From the NCBI GenBank assembly GCA_963921935.1, contig OY998178.1:195332862-195396861 (forward strand): a stretch of DNA of 64,000 bases, written 5' to 3'. Origin of the DNA: Galeruca laticollis (lineage: Eukaryota; Arthropoda; Insecta; Coleoptera; Chrysomelidae). The notes under the pieces were generated by a model, which saw nothing but the letters and a program-made list of their open reading frames with translations, was not told the origin of the DNA and searched no databases. Shown in pieces: positions 10,713 through 22,689 of the stretch (its first letter is position 1; every line of letters begins with the position of its first letter). The position numbers were made by a program, and so were the translations under genes.

Positions 10713-11519
10713 TGTATATTATTTTATACAGAAACGAAGTATGAATTTTCATGGCACACCTGAATTTACCTGCCAAACGGAGTGAGACATGTAATAGAAG
10801 GTAAATCATGAAAAGTCACTTCTTGAAATAAAATATGTTATTATTCCTTTGAAGAACCCCGCATGTATCTTATGGAAAATGGGTCCCAGTCAATTGGCTG
10901 AAAATCAAGTTTGATGTAGTTTATGATGATCGATCAAAGGTCTCCATGGGCACTATTTGATCTAAAGTAATTGTTTTATTAGCTGCTGTTCAGAACACCT
11001 TTAAATGTTTCACAGATGAGGATTTTGAAGTATACGTTATGGAAAGGTTGAGGCACTCGAAGCAGCGACTCTTGCGTGAGAAAAAGTAACCGTAAGTAAA
11101 CAGTAGAATTTTCTTTAATCAGATTGGATTTCTGTTGATTTAACGTAATGTTTTATAAAATCTTTATGGTATAAAATTAAAAGAACTAATCTAATAAATT
11201 TTTTGTAACTAGCTGTAATGTATGTGTATCCGTTAAACATTATTAATTCAGTTTCAAAGTATGTTACGTTATGACAACTACAGATTAATACACCCTTTTT
11301 ATTTCTTGCTTTCACTGAATGCGTTCAATAGTTGCCACTTCCTACACTTGTTATGTAATATGCTTACACAATTTTATTTTTTTCAGGTTGGATTCCTGGA
11401 CAAGATATATTTTTTCTAATTTTGTATCTGTTTTTCTCAAATTTACTGTACTGTTCATTAATAGTGAATAAACGTTTCAAATCATTTATTGCTTTTTTTG
11501 CTATTTTATTTCAAATGTA
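10713..11519. other. No gene recognised
   Basis: Contains one forward open stretch of about 40 codons near 10965-11088 (a Phe-Thr-Asp-Glu-rich piece ending REKK then stop) that I cannot assign. The rest is AT-rich. It ends at a TA dinucleotide that borders the next element. Confidence 0.4.
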
Positions 11520-12513
11520 CAGGGTGAACAACTACGAACGACTGTAGGCCACATCTCAGAAAAGAATCATGGTACAACTTTCAAAGAAATTACCTTCAGG
11601 TAAGTGATCCTGAAAAATGGCTGGAAAATATTTTGCAGTCTCTAAAATATCCGCTAGGGGTGGACTGAACACTCGAAAACATAATACTTCAAAAAAACAT
11701 ACTAAACGTGTCTTAAAAATACAATTTTTGTAATCTTGATGAGATTATGAAAAAATTTAATTAAGGAGATTTTTTGCCATTATTCTTCAAATAATGGTTG
11801 TGGAAGGTTCATACTAATGAACAAATGTATAACTTTTTCGTTTTTTAACCGATAATAATGATTGTAGCCGCATTTAAAAGAGTTTTTCTGTTTAATAAGA
11901 TCGATAACAAAATTAGATAATTTTGTATCCTCTCGGAAATTTCAAATGTAAATTGAAGCATATTTTCAATTTTTATATCTGATATCGTGAATTTTATATC
12001 TTGGATTAGATTCCTATTCATGTAACACCTTTTCATCAGAATTTAAAAAATACGTTTGAAATTTCCGAGAAAATTGTCGACTTTATCACATATCGTTGAC
12101 AAAATTGTACAATTTTGTTATTTTTGTTAAGCATATCTTATTAAAGAGAAAAAACTCCATCAATATCGATTGAAAAACCAAAAAGTGTTACATTATTTGT
12201 TTTTAAGGCTGAACCTTCCCCCACCCCTTCCTTGAAGAATAAGGACAAAATGTCCCTAACTAAATTTTTTCATAATCTCATCAATATATCAAAAATTGTA
12301 TTTCTAAGATACCTTTAGTGTGTCTTTTTTGGAGATAATCACAGTATTATGTTTTTAAGTGTTCATTTCACCCCATAGCAGATATTTTAGGAACTCAAAA
12401 ATATTTTCCAGCGATATTTTAGGGTCATTTTTCTGAAGGTATTTCATTGAAGTTGTACCATGACTATTTTTTGAAATATGGCCGACAGCCGGCATTCTTA
12501 GTTGTTCACCCTG
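11520..12513. mobile_element. TA-flanked fold-back element, Tc1/mariner-type ends
   Basis: Tips CAGGGTGAACAACTA (11520) and its reverse complement (ending 12513) are flanked by TA on both sides. The two halves are imperfect inverted copies over most of their length, for example the aaaatatc..gctaggggtg block near 11647 and its partner near 12370, and the gatgagattatgaaaaaattta block near 11738 and 12275. There is no coding sequence. Length 994 bp; probably a non-autonomous palindromic transposon mobilised by a mariner-like transposase. Confidence 0.8.
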
Positions 12514-12829
12514 TATTTGCTGATTAGGCACAGAAACATCTATAGGATGTCATCTAGAATGTTTGAGGTATATTATTTAGAGGTTTAAATAATGTCCATA
12601 CAACATCTAAGAGAATACACTGTATTGTTTTTTAAATGTCGCATTTAGATCATTGATAAGATGTTATTTTTAAACGGTTTTATTTAGCTCACCCCGTTTG
12701 TTTTATTTATTATTCTTGGGTCAAATTTAGTAATTCAAATTTCACCCTCTTCCTGTCAACCGATGAATCTGAAATTTTGTATACACTTTGGATTTTGGTG
12801 ACAATACAATTATGTTTATTCATTATCAT
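12514..12829. other. No gene recognised
   Basis: AT-rich linker leading into a tandem repeat array. Confidence 0.5.
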
Positions 12830-13480
12830 TATAAATTCAAGATGGCCGCCGCTACAAAATGGCGGATAATTTATGTTTTATTAATCCCATCAATATGGGT
12901 ATCAAATGAAAGGGCTCAGCAAGCAGAATACAATATACTATAAAAAATTGAAATCCAAGATAGCGGCCGCTACAAAATGGCGGATAACGTAGGTTTTATC
13001 AATCCCATCAACATGGGTATCAAATGAAAGGGCTCAACAAGCAGAATACAATATACTATAAAAAAATTAAATCCAAGATGGCGGCCGCTACAAAATGGCG
13101 GATAACGTGGGTTTTATCAATCCCATCAATATGGGTATCAAATGAAAGTGCTCAACCAGTAGAATACAATATACTATATAAAATTAAAATCCAACATAAC
13201 GGCCTCTACAAAATGGGGGATAACGTAGGTTTTATCAATCCCATCAACATGGGTATCAAATGAAAGGTCTCAACAAGTAGAATACAATTTACTATGCAAA
13301 ATTGAAATCTAAGATGGCCGCCGCTACCAAGTGGCTGATAACAATTTTTTATCGATCCCACCAATATGGGTATCAACAAATAAAAGGGCTTGACAAGAAG
13401 AATACAGTGCACTATACAACCTCAATATTTAAGATGGGCGCAGCCACTAAATGGCGTATAATAATAAGATTTAAATTTAG
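12830..13480. repeat. 118-bp tandem repeat array
   Basis: About 5.5 units. The landmark (a)gatggc starts at 12841, 12959, 13077, 13195, 13313 and 13433, giving a period of 118 bp (the last unit is 120). Each unit has aagatggcSgc, acaaaatggcgg, atcccatcaatatgggtatc and an aatgaaagggctcaacaag block. Unit-to-unit divergence is roughly 10-20 percent by eye, so the array is not newly amplified. The small reading frames across it are by-products of the period. Confidence 0.93.
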
Positions 13481-13525
13481 AAATTGAATCTGTAATTTAG
13501 GTATCTGATTAATCCAGCCTGAATC

Positions 13526-13690
13526 CACCACCCAAGTCAAGATTTTGTATCGTGTTGAGGACTGTGTGGCGTTAGGGTGGCTAAAAATGATACGTCGTTA
13601 GCGGTACACCACCCAAGTTAAGGTGAAAGGTTAAAACGCGCCGAGAATTGTATGGCATTAGGGTGGATAAAAATGATATGTCGTTAGCGT
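13526..13690. repeat. Two-copy 80-bp direct repeat
   Basis: The block caccacccaagt..gttagggtgg.taaaaatgata.gtcgttagcg occurs at about 13526-13605 and again at 13606-13690. Confidence 0.8.
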
Positions 13691-13907
13691 TTTCCCCTCA
13701 AGACTCAGGCGCATCTTGTTGTATATAGCCTGTCCCCTTTTATTGGACCTCTGGGGGGGTCGACCGTTTAAATGTCCATTACTCGTGGGAACAAAACGGT
13801 AAAAAAATATAATAAAGTTAGGTAAAAAACTTTTTGAGTTAAACGGTTTTATGTTAAACATACATTGCAATGTTTAAGATAAATGTACTAAAAACCAAAA
13901 AATAAAA

Positions 13908-14652
13908 ATAGGTAAAAAAACTTTTTAAGTTAAACGGTTTTATGTTAAACATACATTGCAATGTTTAAGATAAATGTACTGAAAACCAAAAAATAATAAA
14001 ATAGATACAGTCGTGGGAATTATAAACATATGCATAGACTAGACTAAAATAAAACCGTGGGGCACGTCAATTGTCTACAAATTATCGACTTAATGTGCGA
14101 TAGAAGAATCGTTTAATTCGTCGTTAGGCAGTTGGCCCGCAGACGGTGAGGAAATTACTTACTATTTTCTTGCTCATGGAAATTCCAATAGTTATACACT
14201 ACATGTAAATAAAAGAGATGTTTCAGCTAGTTTATCGTTGGACATTCACACTGCTGGCTGGCGAGGAATCGTTTCACTGCTCGTAGTTTGTCTTTAATCG
14301 ACAAAACATATGATGAAAGTACTACTCGCTCACCACTATGAAACCCAAAAACTCGCTTATAATCGAGCTTGCTAGCTTGTTTCCACATTCTAGCCCTACT
14401 TATCACACGTCCATCGTTGTCGGTTGAACAACTGCCTAATTATAGTGTAACATTACAAAACAAAAATTTTAATCAACGATTGTAGACAATTGACGTGCCC
14501 CACGGTTTTATTTTAGTCTAGTCTATGCATATGTTTATAATTCCCACGACTGTATCTATTTTATTATTTTTTGGTTTTTAGTACATTTATCTTAAACATT
14601 GCAATGTATGTTTAACATAAAACCGTTTAACTTGAAAAGTTTTTTTACATAT
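13908..14652. mobile_element. Non-autonomous DNA transposon with 170-bp TIRs
   Basis: The arms 13908-14081 and 14480-14652 are inverted copies (tip ggtaaaaaaacttttt, end cacgtcaattgtctacaa). The 400-bp centre has no long ORF. The outer 90 bp of the left arm is duplicated in tandem (13820-13908), so the element has two candidate left ends. No clear target duplication was found; superfamily unassigned. Confidence 0.8.
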
Positions 14653-14984
14653 TTTTTTTAGACATTGCATTAATATCGACAAGATGTTAAAAGGCAGCAT
14701 TCCAGAATGTAACAGAAATGTTGTTTTTAGTTCGTTATAAAGACTTCCTTCTGAGGAAGTTCTAGTAACATCTTAGTAATGTAAAAAGGCAGCGTTTTAA
14801 CATCGCTGAGAAGTTAAGTTGAAACATCACAAAAGTTAACAGCCAGAAGCTGGGCATAAGCGGTTGTATAGATGTGCATGTGATGAAAACAAGAGGAAAA
14901 AAAGGAAGAACATTATCACAATGTGATGTTGAATTAACAAAACTGTAATATTTATTTGCATAGTGGGGTTGGTTTATCATATAG
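14653..14984. other. No gene recognised
   Basis: Contains two diverged copies of a gatgttaaaaggcagc(a/g)tt motif, in similar and near-inverted context, around 14680-14800. Possibly the 3' side of the LINE that begins just to the right. Confidence 0.35.
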
Positions 14985-16960
14985 GTATGTGGAGCAGATA
15001 TTTCATGTTTTATTTCTTTTAAAGTTTCCGCATTAATGCCGTCTAGTCCCGGTGACATTTTTTTTTAACGAATTCATAGTATGCTTCGTTTCAGCTTCAT
15101 CTGTCGGGTACAAATACATAGTTGTGTCTACTATTTGTATATTTTCAGCATAACTTTGGCGGCAGGGTATCTTTTCGGCATAATTTCTCCCCAAATCACT
15201 AAAAAATTATTAAATGTATTGGCTATATCTTTGTTGCCATTAATTAGTTCACTTTTTTCATTTACAATATTATCTATTTTACTTCCAGATTTGGATTTGC
15301 CACATATATCGGTTACACATTTCCATTGTGCTGCAGATGAATTGGAGTTTGTACTGTTAAAGTTATTAAAATAAGTCTTCTTTGCATTTTTATGAGTATC
15401 TTTAATTTGTTTGTATAGTCATGATATTTGTATCTCATAATACGTCATTAGGGTTACTTTTAAGTCTTTTATTAATTTTGTTTTTTTCATTTATATATTT
15501 TACTAATCCTGCAGTAATCCATAGCTTTTTAGCATTTTTAATTTTTCATCTTCTTACAATACTTTGTACATTCTTTGATACTTTGCTGTACGGTAGAGAG
15601 AAATTAATCTGTACACTCATTCACATCAGCAATCGTGTATACATTTTGCCAACTTTTATTTCGTAACTGTTCTCTTTAATTTGGATAATTAATAATTTTT
15701 TTAGGTTGATAATCGTTTTTTGTTTGACGTGTCTCTTTAAATTGAATGATTAGTGCTATAGGGAGATGATCAGTTATTCCGTAGTCAAAAACAAAAGATT
15801 TAATATTATCAGTTCAATAATTTAAATTTTTTACATACATGTGGTCTAGGCAAGTTTTGCTTATGAGTCTGGTTATTTGATTAAGGGACAAAATCCAATG
15901 TTACTAGGGTATTACTTTTCCACCCAACCTATCTAATATGAGAGAAAAGAATTGGTTCTCCCCAAAAAAAGTTGTAATTTAGAAAGTTTTTTTTGAGTTT
16001 TTGATCATCAACAACACAAAAAAACGGTTTTTAGAAAAAAAATCCTGTGTGTATATCGTCGTCGTTGTCGTCGGCCACTTTTCCTTACATGTCACAACAC
16101 AGCCAACGGAGTGCAATAAGTCACCAATTTTATGATTGAATATTATTAAAGACATCTCACAGATGGACCCTATTAATTTTCAGTTCACCAGAGCCAATGC
16201 AACATGTACTACAGTACTTTAAGTACGATATTTTTTGTCATTTTTGGAGGAGTTTCAGTTTGTTAGCACCACGTACCCTGCGGAGTATATACAATTCACC
16301 AATTTTATGATTAGTTATTATTCAGAGCATCTCAAAGATGAACCCTATTGTTATTCAGCTCACTAAAACCAGTACAACGGGTGCTATGGTATTTGGAGTA
16401 CCAAATTTTTGTCATTTTCGGAAAATTTTCAGTTTGTTAGCACGATACAGCCTCCAGAGAGTATACGATTGATCAATTTTACGATTGAATATTGTTCAAT
16501 GTGTCTCACATATGTACCCTATCAATTTTCAGTTGACTAGAGCGAGTACAGCGGGTCCTATAAATCCAGATATACTACATTTTCGGTTATATTTGGAGAA
16601 ATTTCGGTTTATTAGTACGATACATCCCCCGAAGTGTATACAAGTAACATTTTTATGATAGTGTATTGTTCAGGGCCACAGATGCGGAAAAGTTATTTTT
16701 ATCTCTAAAACCGTTTATTTTTATATTGTTTATCGTGTTCGACATCTGATAAAAGATCAATAATAATGTCACCCATCAGTATATGAATTTTAGATTCTTC
16801 ACCTTTATTAATATTTAAATAACTATTGAGGTTCGTACTGAAGATTTTGGGACATATATCAGGTGACTTATACGATGCGGTTATGTGTACAGTTTCATTT
16901 CTTAATTAAATTTTCAGCTCTATTGTTTTAGTTTGAGAAATTTTGACAATTTTGTAAGAA
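14985..16960 (-). pseudogene. LINE ORF2 fragment, endonuclease to RT start, split by a repeat array
   Basis: Read on the reverse strand: at 16850-16730 an APE-type endonuclease piece with TASYKSP and ILMGDIIIDLL (normally GDFNIDLL). After an 800-bp interruption, at 15890-15720, comes the rest of the endonuclease with TCLDHMYV and the DYGITDHLPIAL (SDHLPI) motif. Then comes a linker with CGKSKSGSKID and, at 15058-14990, the RT opening motif SPGLDGINAETL. The rest of the RT is gone. Stops and frame changes throughout. It is an insect Jockey/CR1-group type LINE. Confidence 0.78.
16065..16690. repeat. 175-bp tandem repeat array inside the LINE
   Basis: About 3.3 units. The landmark caattttatgattgaatattatt recurs at about 16121, 16296, 16471 and 16645 (period 174-175 bp). 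Each unit also has ctcac.gatg.accctatt, ttttcggagaaatttcagtttgttagcac and gagtataca blocks. The units differ noticeably from one another. Together with about 150 bp at 15900-16060 it interrupts the endonuclease coding sequence of the surrounding LINE. Confidence 0.85.
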
Positions 16961-17720
16961 TGTGTTAGTTTACGAAACTACTCTGTCGCATTTATTATAG
17001 ATCGAATGTTAGCTCGGAAAAACAAAAGTGCAATATCTCGACTACCTCCTCACCACGTCCTCGTAATCATCTTCAGGAAATGTATTGCTTGTGTGCACTT
17101 TGTTCGTCTGGGTTCTATGAATGGTTCCCATGTTATCCCGTATTTACTAACTATTTGACTCCAACGTTGTATGGTAGAACCCTCAGATTAACAGATGAAA
17201 TAGTTAAGTTTGTTTCGATGTTTTCTTGCCCCAAACATCGAGTCACATTCTACGCTCACTTGCGGACACTTCCACTGCTTTGCCATATTTACAAAGTCTC
17301 TTTAGTTGCAGGAAAAATGAAATTAGAAGTTTAATTGAAAATGTGTTGAAAAGTTATGCAAATAAAAAAATGATACTAATTTATGCATTTGAGTCGCTGC
17401 TTTTCAAATTAATTAATAATACTTGAATTTTATATAATAAAGGCATATTCTTATATAAATTTTAAACAAGTATTTGTTGTATCCTTAGATACCTTTATGG
17501 TTATAAATGGTTATAAGTGGCAACTTAACTGCAAAATTTCAGGACCTGTTTAATGTGTCGATAGTAATCAATTTAGTAGTTTTGTCCTTGTTTAATCACC
17601 ATATAAAGAGAGATGCAAATATCGTCAGAGTGTGATCGACTAACATTTCGAATAGTATTATAGTGAATACTTTCAAACTTGGTTTGTTTATACGAGCGCC
17701 ATTACCACCAGAGAGTATAT
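16961..17720. other. No gene recognised
   Basis: Reading frames at 17080-17430 show no family motif I can name. The stretch ends at the left repeat of PLE B. Confidence 0.4.
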
Positions 17721-17970
17721 TAGTGTTTGAAATGAAACTTACGGTTTCTAGTTAACTCCACAATATAATGAAAAAATGTTCAAAATTCTAAAAATTTGAC
17801 AATTGTTTCGATATTACCTAAATGACAGAATAACAGAAGTTACATTTCATTTGATGCCTACCTGATGTTTAATTATTTTTGGCTAGTCCAAGAAGTGACC
17901 TACCTTGAGATTGACTTAATATGTGTTAATAGAAAAAAGAAGATATGATATTACAAAAATTAAAGCTTAG
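17721..17970 (-). repeat. PLE B distal terminal repeat with broken hammerhead
   Basis: Inverted relative to 19891-20200. On the reverse strand the GAAAC-AAUU-GUC half of the hammerhead is kept, but about ten bases of the CUGACGAUGAUAUU half are deleted, so this copy should not cleave. Confidence 0.8.
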
Positions 17971-18084
17971 ATATTATAAGCCCTATGGGGATATCCTGGA
18001 TATAATTTTTCCCAATTACGATCAGTATAACTGTGCAATGATATAGAAAACCAGGAAAACTGTATCTGCTGATCCTTATAATTA

Positions 18085-19880
18085 TCACTTAAGAAGACAG
18101 TTTAAAAGTGGAGAACTCCCTAGATTTATCTATTCATTAACGACTTCATATTGTGGGTCTCTTATGTGTCTTCTAATTTCCAATTCTTCAAGGAAATCCC
18201 GTTCATGTTTCTTATCACAAATATGTAGTACCTCTAGTTCTGTGTTAGGTGTCAATGAATGAATTGTGTCAAGTAGATGTCTGGCGTAGTGGGATTTATA
18301 TGGTTGTTTTAATCTCTATGCCCGTAAGTGTTCTCTGCGTCGGATTTCAAAATTTCTAAGGGTCTGACCCAAATAGACAGCATTACATTTTGAACATTCA
18401 AGTTTATATATACCAGATTTTTTAAATGGTGATATTTCTGTTTATACATTTAACAATTTTGTACTCAATTTAATTCCTGTTTTAAAAGAAATCGTTGTAT
18501 TTATTGATAAAAATATTATCTTTGAAATATTATTAGAAATATTTCCTGCATATGTTATGGATTTATTAGTTTTAATTTCTTTAGTTTGTTTAGGAAATAT
18601 TAATTGTAATGCCACTTTTTCCTCTTTTTTAATAATTCGTTTATTTATCATATGAATTGGGTAACCGTTGGATGTTGGTTGCTATTTGTTCAATTGTGTT
18701 AATCTCTCTATCGAAATTACATTCGTTCATAGGAACTGAAAAGGCTCTATGTATCATCGAACCATATGCCGCTAGTTTATGTGACATGGGTTGATTGGTT
18801 CTATATGGAATAGTAACATCAGTGTGTTGTTGGTTTTCGCTGAATCGAATAATCAAATACATTATAAACTGTTCGAATTTTTAAATAAAGAAAATTGATT
18901 GAACTATTCTCTTCAACTTCGAATGTAAATTTAATTTGTGGGTGTAAATTATTCATGTGGTTGGAAAATATGTAATTTTCGTTTACTTCCAATGAAACAA
19001 GCTAATATGTGATCTACATATCTATACCAAAATAAATTTTTTTTTTAATATTACTTTCAAAGATTTTCTTTTCAAACTGTTCATAAAAATGTTTGATAAA
19101 ATTGGCGATATAGGGCTTCCCATTGGTAAACCTTCATTTCGAATATATATCTTATTGTCAGAAATGAAATAATTCTGATTAATACATACAACAAATGAAT
19201 TGAGTATATCTGATATTACTCCTGGATTAATATTTTTATCTTCTAGTGAATTTCTAATAAGTATTAGACACTCTTTAGGAGGAATCTTAGTGAACATACT
19301 GGTAACATCAAATGAAATAAGATTAGAGTTATCTTGCAAGTTGAATGCTTTCAATTTTTTGATTAGGTCTATTGAATTTCTAATTAATTATTCAGATATA
19401 TATATCCGTAATTATTAAGTATATTGTGAAGTTACTTTGCCAATATATAATTAGGAATAATAACATAAGAAACTGCAAGTCTAATTGGTTTCGTTATTTT
19501 ATGTAATTTAACGGTTCCATATAATTGTGGAGAATGAGAATTCTTATTTATCATGGACCTCTTTTAGTAATCACTGAAAAGATAATTTGAATTATTAACA
19601 ATATCTCTAATATTATTTAGAAACTTTTTTGTTGGGTCTGCTCTAAGAACTTTCACATCGCTAGATTCAATAATGTTATATTTCTTGGAATTATAATCAT
19701 TAGTTGTCCATATGACAGTGTCGTTTCGTAACGGTTAGGTTATTATCTTGTACTTTCTTTTTTATTGAATATAAAACTGTAATGTCATTTTTTGTTTGAC
19801 ATTTAACTTCTGAAGGTTCAATATATTTGATTAAATGGGCAATTTTCAATTTCTCATAAAGAAGATTATTAGCTCTATGG
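18085..19880 (-). pseudogene. PLE B reverse transcriptase and GIY-YIG endonuclease
   Basis: The reverse strand carries the Penelope RT core at 19354-19022: SFDVTSMFTKIP (motif A Asp), then GLPMGSPISPILSNIFM. This is followed in another frame by RYVDHILACF, the catalytic YVDD loop with the second Asp changed to His. Next come the connecting segment (18862-18442) and the GIY-YIG endonuclease (about 18430-18090) with SGIYKLECSKC, YLGQT, REHLRA and LEELEIRRH. At least four frame breaks. Penelope RTs are related to telomerase. The active-site change and the breaks mark it as dead. Confidence 0.85.
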
Positions 19881-19890
19881 CTAATATTAT

Positions 19891-20200
19891 ATAAGCTTCA
19901 ATATGTGTAATATCACATCTTCTTCTTTTTCCTATTAACATGAATTGAGTCAATCACAAGGTAGGTCACTTCTTGGATTAGCCAAAAATAATTAAACATC
20001 AGGTAGGCATCAAATGAAATGTAACTTCTGTCATTCTGACGATGATATTTATGTAATATCGAAACAATTGTCAATTTTTTAGAGTTTTTAACATTATATC
20101 AATATATTGTGGAGTTAACTTGAAACAGTAAGTTTTATTTAAAATACTAATATGAGCAGATTGCACAAAGTAAGGGTCGAGACAGCTAATTTCAATGAAA
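19891..20200 (+). repeat. Shared terminal repeat of PLE B and C
   Basis: A direct copy of 22690-22963 and inverted with respect to 17721-17970. It lies between two divergent PLE ORFs and serves as the upstream repeat of both. Outer end ..cacaaagtaagggtcgagaca. Confidence 0.85.
20025..20084 (+). ncRNA. Hammerhead ribozyme-like motif, PLE B/C shared repeat
   Basis: Best copy. Core C20036-A20042 is CUGACGA; U20043 is unpaired; stem II G20044-U20049 pairs perfectly with A20055-C20060 (GAUAUU/AAUAUC, loop UAUGU). GAAAC is 20061-20065, loop AAUU, GUC 20070-20072. Stem I: A20073 A20074 U20075 pairs with A20033 U20034 U20035, and beyond an internal loop A20081 G20082 A20083 pairs with U20027 C20028 U20029. 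Predicted scission follows C20072. The stem I internal loop facing loop II is the usual place for the tertiary contact of natural hammerheads. Confidence 0.75.
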
Positions 20201-22504
20201 AATCTTCGAGTGAAAATTTGACCCGACTGTACCAGAAGTTACAACAAAAACGTTACCAAGCATCAGAAAACATTTGATTCAACCAAGAATGCCTTAGAAA
20301 AAAGGTAATACCAAATTATGTGAATATAGAATGCCATACTAAAACATCACAAGCACAAAAAGCAATGAAATGTGCTCAACGAGTATGGATAAAAGAAGAG
20401 TGTGGAGAATGGTTTAAGATAAGAGACTCCTTAGACAACTACATAAAAGTTCTACATTCAGAACTCACGTTCAAACTACATCCAGTTGAATTTGACTGTT
20501 CAGATGACAAAAACAGAGAAAGTGTCAGCACGATGAAGCACAAGAAATTCAAGAAACAAGAACAAAAGCTAGAGAAACTTGAACACACACAACATACAAA
20601 GCAATACTATAAACATCGTGAAACTGTAAGTAATTACATACCAACACACTTAGAATCACAATTTGAAAACCTTTCAGATACTAATTTTACAGACAGTGAA
20701 ATAGAATTTTCTAATAAAGGTGTAAAGTACAGCATACCACCAAAATTCACGAATTATATTAAACCGATAATAGCTACAGAGTCAGAAATAACTTTAAAAT
20801 CTTAATAAAATCATTTTCTTTATGAGAAACTGAAAATTGCGAATTTATTCAAAAATATTGAACCTTCAGAAGTTAAACGTCAAACAAAAAATGACATTAC
20901 AGTTTTAAATTCAATAAAAAAGAGAGTAGATGATAATGACCTAACAGTTACAAAATCTGACAAGGAGAACGCCACTGTCATATTGACAACTAATGATTAT
21001 AATTCAAAGATATATAACTTTATAGAATCTAGCGATGTAAAAGTTCTTAGAGCAGACTCAACAAAAAAGTTTTCTAATAATGTTAGAGATATTGTTGATA
21101 ATTCAAATTATCTTTTCTGTGATTACGAAAAGAGGTCCATCATAAATAATAATCCTCATTCTCCACAATTATATGGAACCATTAAATTACATAAAATAAC
21201 GGATTCAATTAGACCTGTAGTTTCTTATGTTAATACTCCTTATAATATATTGGCAAAGAAACTTAACAATATACTTAATTGTTATGGATATACATCTGAA
21301 TATTCAATTAGAAATTCAATAGAACTAATAAAAAAATTAACAGCATTTAACTTGCAAGATAACTTCAAGCTTATTTCATTTGATGTTACCAGTATGTTCA
21401 CTAAGATTCCTCCTAGATAGTAACTAATACTTGTAAGAAAGTTACTAGAAGATAACAATATTAATCCAGGAATAATAGCAGATATACCTAATTTATTTCA
21501 TGTATCTATTAATCAGAACTATTCCACTTCTGACAATAAGATATATATTCAAAATGAAGGTTTTCCAATGGGAATCCCAATTTTGGCAAACAATTTTATG
21601 GACAGTTTAGAAAGAAAAATCTTTGAAAGTAATATTTAAAAAAATGTTTTATTTTGGTAAAGATATGTAGATGACATATTAGCTTGTTTTATAGGTAGTG
21701 AACGACAATTAGATTTATCACATTTATATTTTACACCCAAAAATTAAATTTACATTAGAAGTTGAAGAAAATAGTTCAATCAATTTCCTTGATTTGAAAA
21801 TTCAAAGTGTTAATAATGTATTTGATTATTCGATTCACTGAAAACCAACAGACACTGATGTGACTATTCCATATAGTTCCAATCAACCCATGTTACATAA
21901 ACTAGCGGCATATAATTCAATGGTACATAGAAAATTTTCAGTTTCTATGAACAAATGTAATTTTGATAGAGAGGTTAACACAAATGAATTAATAGCAACA
22001 TCCAACGGTTACCCATTACATATGATAAATAAACTAATTATTAAAAAAGAGGAAAAAGTGGCATTACAACTAATATTTCCTCAACAAATTAAAGAAATAA
22101 AAACTTATGAAACCATTACTTATGCAGGAAATATTTCTAATATCATTTCAAAGATGATATCTTTAGCCACAAATAAAACGATTTCTTTGAAAACAGAAAG
22201 TAACATAAGTACAAAATTGTTAAATGTAAAAACAAAAATATCACCATTGATAAAATCTGGTACATACAAACTTAAATGTCCAGAATGTAATTTGGGTCAA
22301 ATCCTTAGAAATTTTGAAATCCGATACATTGAACACTTACGAGCATATATATTAAAACAACCAGATAAATCTCATCACGCCAGAGATCTACTTGACATCA
22401 ATCATTCATTGACACCTAACACAGAACTAGAAGTACTACGAATTTGTGATAAGAAACAAAAACTGGATTTCATTGAAGAATTGGAAAGTGGAAGGTACTT
22501 ATGA
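20198..22504 (+). pseudogene. PLE C polyprotein: RT plus GIY-YIG endonuclease
   Basis: From about 20198 an open frame begins with the N-terminal block LYQKLQQKRYQASEN, has TGA at 20275 and runs to a stop near 20803. A second frame (to 21420) holds the RT fingers (SPQLYGTIKLHK, RPVVSYVNTP) and SFDVTSMFTKIP. Then come GFPMG (21560) and an intact RYVDDILACF catalytic loop at about 21663. The endonuclease part (21860-22504) has SGTYKLKCPEC, but the three residues before LGQ (the AVY of NAVYLGQT in copy A) are deleted, removing the Tyr of the YIG motif. The overall order is the family's usual one. Confidence 0.88.
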
Positions 22505-22689
22505 AAACCACAATATGAAGTTGTCAATGAACAGATAAATCTAGGGAGTTCTTCACTTTCAAACAGTCTTCTTTAGTGATAATTGTGAAGATCAGCAAAG
22601 ATAGTTTTCCTGATTTTCTATATCATTGCACAGTTATTCTGATCTTAATTGGGAAAAATGATATTTAGGATATCCCCATAGGGCTAATA

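Larger units (their letters stand above)
17721..20200 (-). mobile_element. Penelope-like element B
   Basis: Reverse-strand Penelope ORF (about 19880-18085) with terminal repeats at 17721-17970 (inverted) and 19891-20200. The right repeat is shared with element C, which is transcribed the other way, so B and C are arranged head to head. Same family as A and C by repeat and protein sequence. Confidence 0.85.

Noticed and set aside
13024..13487. Small overlapping frames in the 118-bp array
   Set aside because: The period (118) is not a multiple of three and the frames simply track the repeats on both strands.
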